This document shows, piece after piece, positions 62,257 to 64,000 of a stretch of DNA of 64,000 bases. Below the pieces are notes generated by a model that had not been told where the DNA came from, made no database searches, and worked only from the letters and a program-made list of their open reading frames with translations. Positions within the stretch are counted from its first letter, which is position 1; every line of letters begins with the position of its first letter. A program made the translations under genes and the position numbers. The stretch spans positions 41,018,187 through 41,082,186 of the forward strand of contig CM043800.1 in the NCBI GenBank assembly GCA_023974075.1. Reading direction: 5' to 3'. This DNA comes from Chaenocephalus aceratus (Eukaryota > Chordata > Actinopteri > Perciformes > Channichthyidae).

Positions 62257-64000
62257 ATAACGATAACGGGGAGGTCTCTCCCATATTCCTGTGGGATGCA
62301 TGCAAAGTGGTGCTACGAGGGAAATTAATATCGAAAACAGCTGCAATAAAGAAGACAAAACAACAGGAACTAATTAATTTAGAAATAAAATTGAAAAGGC
62401 TACAAACGGAGCACGAAGCAACATTGGACCCACATCTTAATAAAGAAATGCAACAGCTAAAAACCCAATTAAACAATATCCTATCACAAGACATAATAAA
62501 AAATGTGATGTTTGTAAAACAGAAGTATTACGAAGTTGGGGGTAAATCAACCAAATTATTGGCCTATAGATTAAAAAACCAACAAGCTGAGAGAACTATA
62601 TACAAGATTAGAGATCCCTAGGACAAAGGACTAAAATACGATTTGGATGATATCAGCAGCTGCTTTGATGCATACTACAAAAAATTGTACACTCAGTCAG
62701 AATTAAACAATGATGACCAAGCGGAGACTCTGCTTGCGGGACTGGACCTCCCAACCGTGACAGATAGCCAAAATAAGTCTTTAAAGGCAGCAATTACAGG
62801 TGAGGAATTGAGTAAGGCTATTTCTGGGCTCAAAATCAACAAAAGCCCTGGGCCAGATGGATACACAGCTGAATGGTACAAGGCGTTCAAAGAGCCTCTA
62901 ATTCCAATACTGCTTAGGGCCTTTAATTGGGTGCTCCAGACAGGGGAGACCCCCCCTCCTGGAGAGAAGCGGTAATAACTGTTATCCCCAAGCAGGGAGG
63001 AGATGGGCTAGATTGTTCAAATTATCGACCTGTGAGCCTCTTGAACCAAGATTACAAGATGTTTGCTTCAATATTAGCTAAGAGACTTGAGAGAATCCTG
63101 CCTGAAATCCTTTACGTAGACCAGACAGGCTTCATAAAAAATCGGCAAACTCAGGACAACATCAGGCGTACTCTACACATGGTTCACAAGATAAACCAGT
63201 TGAAGCAGTTATAATGGGACTGGATGCAGAAAAAGCACTCCGTTAAATGGTCATTTCTGTATAAAACTCTGCACAAATTTCAGTTTAATAACAATTTCAT
63301 ACAGACAATCAAGGCTCTTTATAACAAACCAACGGCGAGAATAAAAATAAATGGCTCCCTTTCAGGACCCATCGAATTGGAGCGTGGTTGCCGCCAGGGA
63401 TGCCCTATAAGCCCTCTCCTGTTTGCGCTCTTTAGAGCCTCTGAGCCAAATGATAAGGCAAAATGACCAAATACATGGAGTCTCGCTGGCAGGAGAAAAC
63501 AAAATAGCGATGTTCGCGGCGAAGTCCTTGTCTATATGACGCGCCCGGCTCAATCTCTTCCTGTTTTGCTGCAAACACTGTCAGAGTTTGGAGCAGTATC
63601 AGGTTACAAATTAAATTCTCATAAATCCCAGCTCTTAACATTTAATTACAGGACCAGCCAGCAATTCAAAGACAAATATGCCATTCGGGAGGTCGACAGT
63701 CTGAAATACCTGGGTGTGCAGATTCCAAGGGATCTAACCAACCTAACCTCCGAAAATTATGACCCACTGCTTTCTAACATTAGGAAAGATCTAGCTCGGT
63801 GGGGCCTGCTGCCCTTTCTGGGCTTGATCCAGCGTGTTGAAATAATTAAAATGAATACTCTTCCAAGGCTACTCTATTTGTTCCAGTCACTGCCAGTGGA
63901 TATCCCAGACAAAACATTTATAGAATGGGACAAGTGGATTTCGAGATTCCTATGGCAGGGAAAGAAACCAAGAGTTAGGTACAAAACCCTACAGGTTCTC
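62250..64000 (+). pseudogene. L1 ORF2 reverse transcriptase, catalytic box disrupted
   Basis: Visible motifs are [90 protein letters not shown] and, beyond the break, SLKYLGVQIPRDL. The two catalytic aspartates expected after IAMFA at about 63510-63530 are not encoded: the local sequence reads AAKSLSI followed by a stop, in a shifted frame. The retrotransposon could not copy itself. Confidence 0.85.

Larger units (their letters stand above)
60991..64000 (+). mobile_element. L1-type LINE, defective, runs off the window
   Basis: A 5' region of about 550 bp without a clear ORF1 is followed by ORF2 from 61537: APE endonuclease, linker, reverse transcriptase and the post-RT region. Frame changes at about 61745, 62240, 62620 and 62970 and in the catalytic box make it inactive. 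It is in the same orientation as the tubulin copy. Confidence 0.9.

Overview
The window looks like a piece of a teleost (probably percomorph) nuclear genome. Genes are split by introns. Teleost-type transposons dominate (Tc1, several hAT families, PIF/Harbinger, a P-like THAP element, BEL/Pao, and L1, L2 and I-type LINEs). There are long (GT)n tracts and a teleost-style C2H2 zinc-finger gene. I see no bacterial operons, CRISPR array, rRNA or tRNA. All calls come from reading the sequence; no database search was run.

Layout. 1-5.9 kb: repeats, a (GT)n tract and a TIR element. 5.88-9.5 kb: the one clearly intact gene, an alpha-tubulin of four exons (exon 1 codes only the start Met) with CCAAT and TATA boxes; it carries Gln instead of Lys at position 40 and a 3-residue longer luminal loop. 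9.6-12.6 kb: no gene seen. 12.65-13.26 kb: LINE endonuclease remnant. 13.69-16.56 kb: a two-exon zinc-finger gene with 7 fingers, broken by one extra base in a C9 run and by a premature stop before a degenerate eighth finger. 18.3-20.0 kb: a P-like element with inverted ends, a target-site repeat and a THAP remnant. 20.9-25.1 kb: an L2-type LINE interrupted by another repeat and joined to a nearly complete Tc1 element. 25-30 kb: minisatellite, probable solo LTR, and two groups of exon-like segments of unrecognised genes. 30.6-45.5 kb: three copies of a ~1 kb TIR element, a broken DUF6729-like gene on the minus strand, hAT remnants, two hAT-like insertions one inside the other, and an isolated EGF-domain exon. 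46.8-48.2 kb: a Harbinger element inside a hAT element. 49.3-53.9 kb: two minisatellites; the larger is about 50 copies of a 35-bp unit that is open in all three forward frames. 53.9-54.15 kb: beta-tubulin pseudogene fragment. 54.6-60.3 kb: degenerate BEL/Pao retrotransposon with a 3' LTR. 60.37-60.99 kb: a near-identical duplicate of the alpha-tubulin promoter, start codon and beginning of intron 1, running straight into a broken L1 that continues past the window end.

The tubulin pieces at both ends suggest a local tandem array of alpha-tubulin genes, with the interval between them filled by layers of transposons. Several insertion events can be ordered from intact target-site duplications. 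I found no multi-gene pathway. The most noteworthy items are the K40-less alpha-tubulin, the frame-independent 35-bp minisatellite, the nested insertions and several near-perfect hairpins.
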